Assembly: GCA_002402325.1 (NCBI GenBank)
Contig: DHFQ01000016.1
Span: 2,677 to 10,137, forward strand
Length of the DNA stretch: 7,461 nt
DNA from: Candidatus Aminicenantes bacterium UBA4820
GTDB taxonomy: Bacteria > Acidobacteriota > UBA4820
Direction of reading: 5' to 3'
This document shows positions 6,786 through 7,461 of this stretch, in pieces. Numbering within the stretch: the stretch's first letter is position 1; the number at the start of each line of letters is the position of its first letter. The position numbers and the translations under genes were made by a program. Below the pieces are notes generated by a model that saw only the letters and a list, made by a program, of their open reading frames with translations, was not told where the DNA came from and ran no database searches.

Positions 6786-7461
6786 GGCTTTTCAACCTTT
6801 CTTTTATCGCTTCTTCATCAAAATCTGAAAGGTTAGATGACTCTCTTAAATTTTTGTAAGAAACTTTTTTTAATTCCTTTGTTTCAACAAGGGTTTCAAG
6901 AAGAATCCTTCCATCCATCTCTTCACCAGTTGGAAGATTAGAAAGATGAAGAATCGTTGGGCAAATATCCATAACAGTTGCATTTTTTATCACAATTCCC
7001 TTTTTAAAAGAATTACCATACAAAATTAAAACTCCATCTTTTCTATGCGAACCGCTTTTTAAAACATTGTACTGCGATGAATCTTTTAAAACCTCATCAT
7101 TCCACTCAGTTTTGAAAGCATATCTTCCATCCTCTTCAATTATAATATCTGGAGCATTTTCAACAAAATCACCTTTGTAAATTTCTTCTCTCAAATAAAC
7201 TTTTTTAAAAGGCTTAATTTTAGTTTTTTCATCAACATAACTTTCAAGTCTATTTTTCAAATCAAGGGCAATTTTTTCTCTCTTATCTTCATCAAGAATG
7301 ATTATAGACCTTCCTGAAACACTTGAATAAAAGGCTTGTGAATTTTCAAAATCAATAAAGGCAAGGGGATTGGAAAGAGGGGAAGATTTAATTTTTTCAC
7401 GAAATATTTTTCTCAACTGTGGTGGAATAAGGATTTTTAAAGTTTTTTTCCATAAAGGCTT
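6772..7461 (-). CDS. Type I phosphodiesterase/nucleotide pyrophosphatase, C-terminal part (runs off window)
   Basis: The reading frame is open through the window edge, so this is the last 229 residues of a larger protein; the in-frame TTG at 7416 is unlikely to be the real start. It matches the C-terminal half of alkaline-phosphatase-superfamily phosphodiesterases. LIPPQLRKIF (11-20) is a linker helix. AFIDFENSQAF (34-44) corresponds to the family's iDW-x-x-T-x-A-Y segment, followed by SGR (49-51), LREEIYKG (90-97) and APDI (103-106). SGSHRKDGVLILYG (136-149) carries H139, the likely metal-binding histidine; DICPTIL (165-171) and MDG (182-184) follow. It ends with the ERLKSLGYM tail common in these proteins. 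The N-terminal metal ligands and catalytic Thr/Ser lie outside the window. The family hydrolyses phosphodiester or pyrophosphate bonds; the substrate here is unknown. Being in a polysaccharide operon, it may act on a nucleotide-sugar, lipid-phosphate or phospho-substituted glycan (inference). Confidence 0.87.
   Translation of the reverse strand, partial: KPLWKKTLKILIPPQLRKIFREKIKSSPLSNPLAFIDFENSQAFYSSVSGRSIIILDEDKREKIALDLKNRLESYVDEKTKIKPFKKVYLREEIYKGDFVENAPDIIIEEDGRYAFKTEWNDEVLKDSSQYNVLKSGSHRKDGVLILYGNSFKKGIVIKNATVMDICPTILHLSNLPTGEEMDGRILLETLVETKELKKVSYKNLRESSNLSDFDEEAIKERLKSLGYM
6796..6801 (-). promoter_or_regulatory. Ribosome binding site supporting a TTG start
   Basis: The minus strand reads GAAAGG with a 10-base spacer to the TTG at 6785. 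It lies inside the end of the phosphodiesterase gene. It supports the non-ATG start of the first GT2 gene, which lacks a nearby in-frame ATG. Confidence 0.55.

Noticed and set aside
7414..7416. TTG as the start of a 214-residue stand-alone phosphodiesterase-like protein
   Set aside because: The frame continues without a stop to the window edge and the extra residues match the family's linker helix, so this is the end of a longer gene.

Overview
The window is one strongly AT-rich stretch of a bacterial genome. It is filled end to end by eight genes, all read from the minus strand, so transcription runs from high to low coordinates. The genes belong to a surface polysaccharide (exopolysaccharide or O-antigen-type) biosynthesis operon. 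Both end genes run off the window. No rRNA, tRNA, CRISPR array, insertion sequence, convincing promoter or terminator was found, and no intergenic gap is longer than 4 bases. Every internal stop codon is compatible with the standard bacterial code. Purine-rich ribosome binding sites and several TTG starts are visible. Arginine is mostly AGA and the proteins are rich in Lys, Glu, Ile and Phe, which fits a low-GC bacterium. I cannot name the phylum from this window; the polymerase/ligase and glycosyltransferase set suggests a lipid-linked glycan pathway, probably in a diderm.

In transcription order: (1) 7461-6772, the C-terminal part of a type I phosphodiesterase/nucleotide pyrophosphatase of the alkaline phosphatase superfamily. 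(2) 6785-5880, a GT2 glycosyltransferase of the rhamnosyltransferase type. (3) 5883-4702, a GT4 glycosyltransferase resembling those of exosortase/EPS loci. (4) 4715-3705, a second GT2 glycosyltransferase that looks like a paralogue of the first. (5) 3708-2344, a multi-membrane-spanning O-antigen ligase/Wzy-type polymerase. (6) 2351-1497, an unrecognised single-anchor protein predicted to face outward. (7) 1500-397, a nucleotidyltransferase-fold protein of the uncharacterised NTP_transf_5 type. (8) 392-1, the N-terminal part of an NAD-dependent sugar epimerase/dehydratase.

Inferred working model: the epimerase supplies a nucleotide sugar, and the three glycosyltransferases assemble a lipid-linked oligosaccharide on the inner face of the membrane. 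The O-antigen ligase-like protein then polymerises it or transfers it on the outer face. The phosphodiesterase, the nucleotidyltransferase-like protein and the unrecognised anchored protein are the parts whose roles in glycan assembly are not established. They are the best candidates for something new. Six of the seven gene junctions overlap by 4 to 14 bases and the seventh has a 4-base gap, which suggests tight translational coupling.
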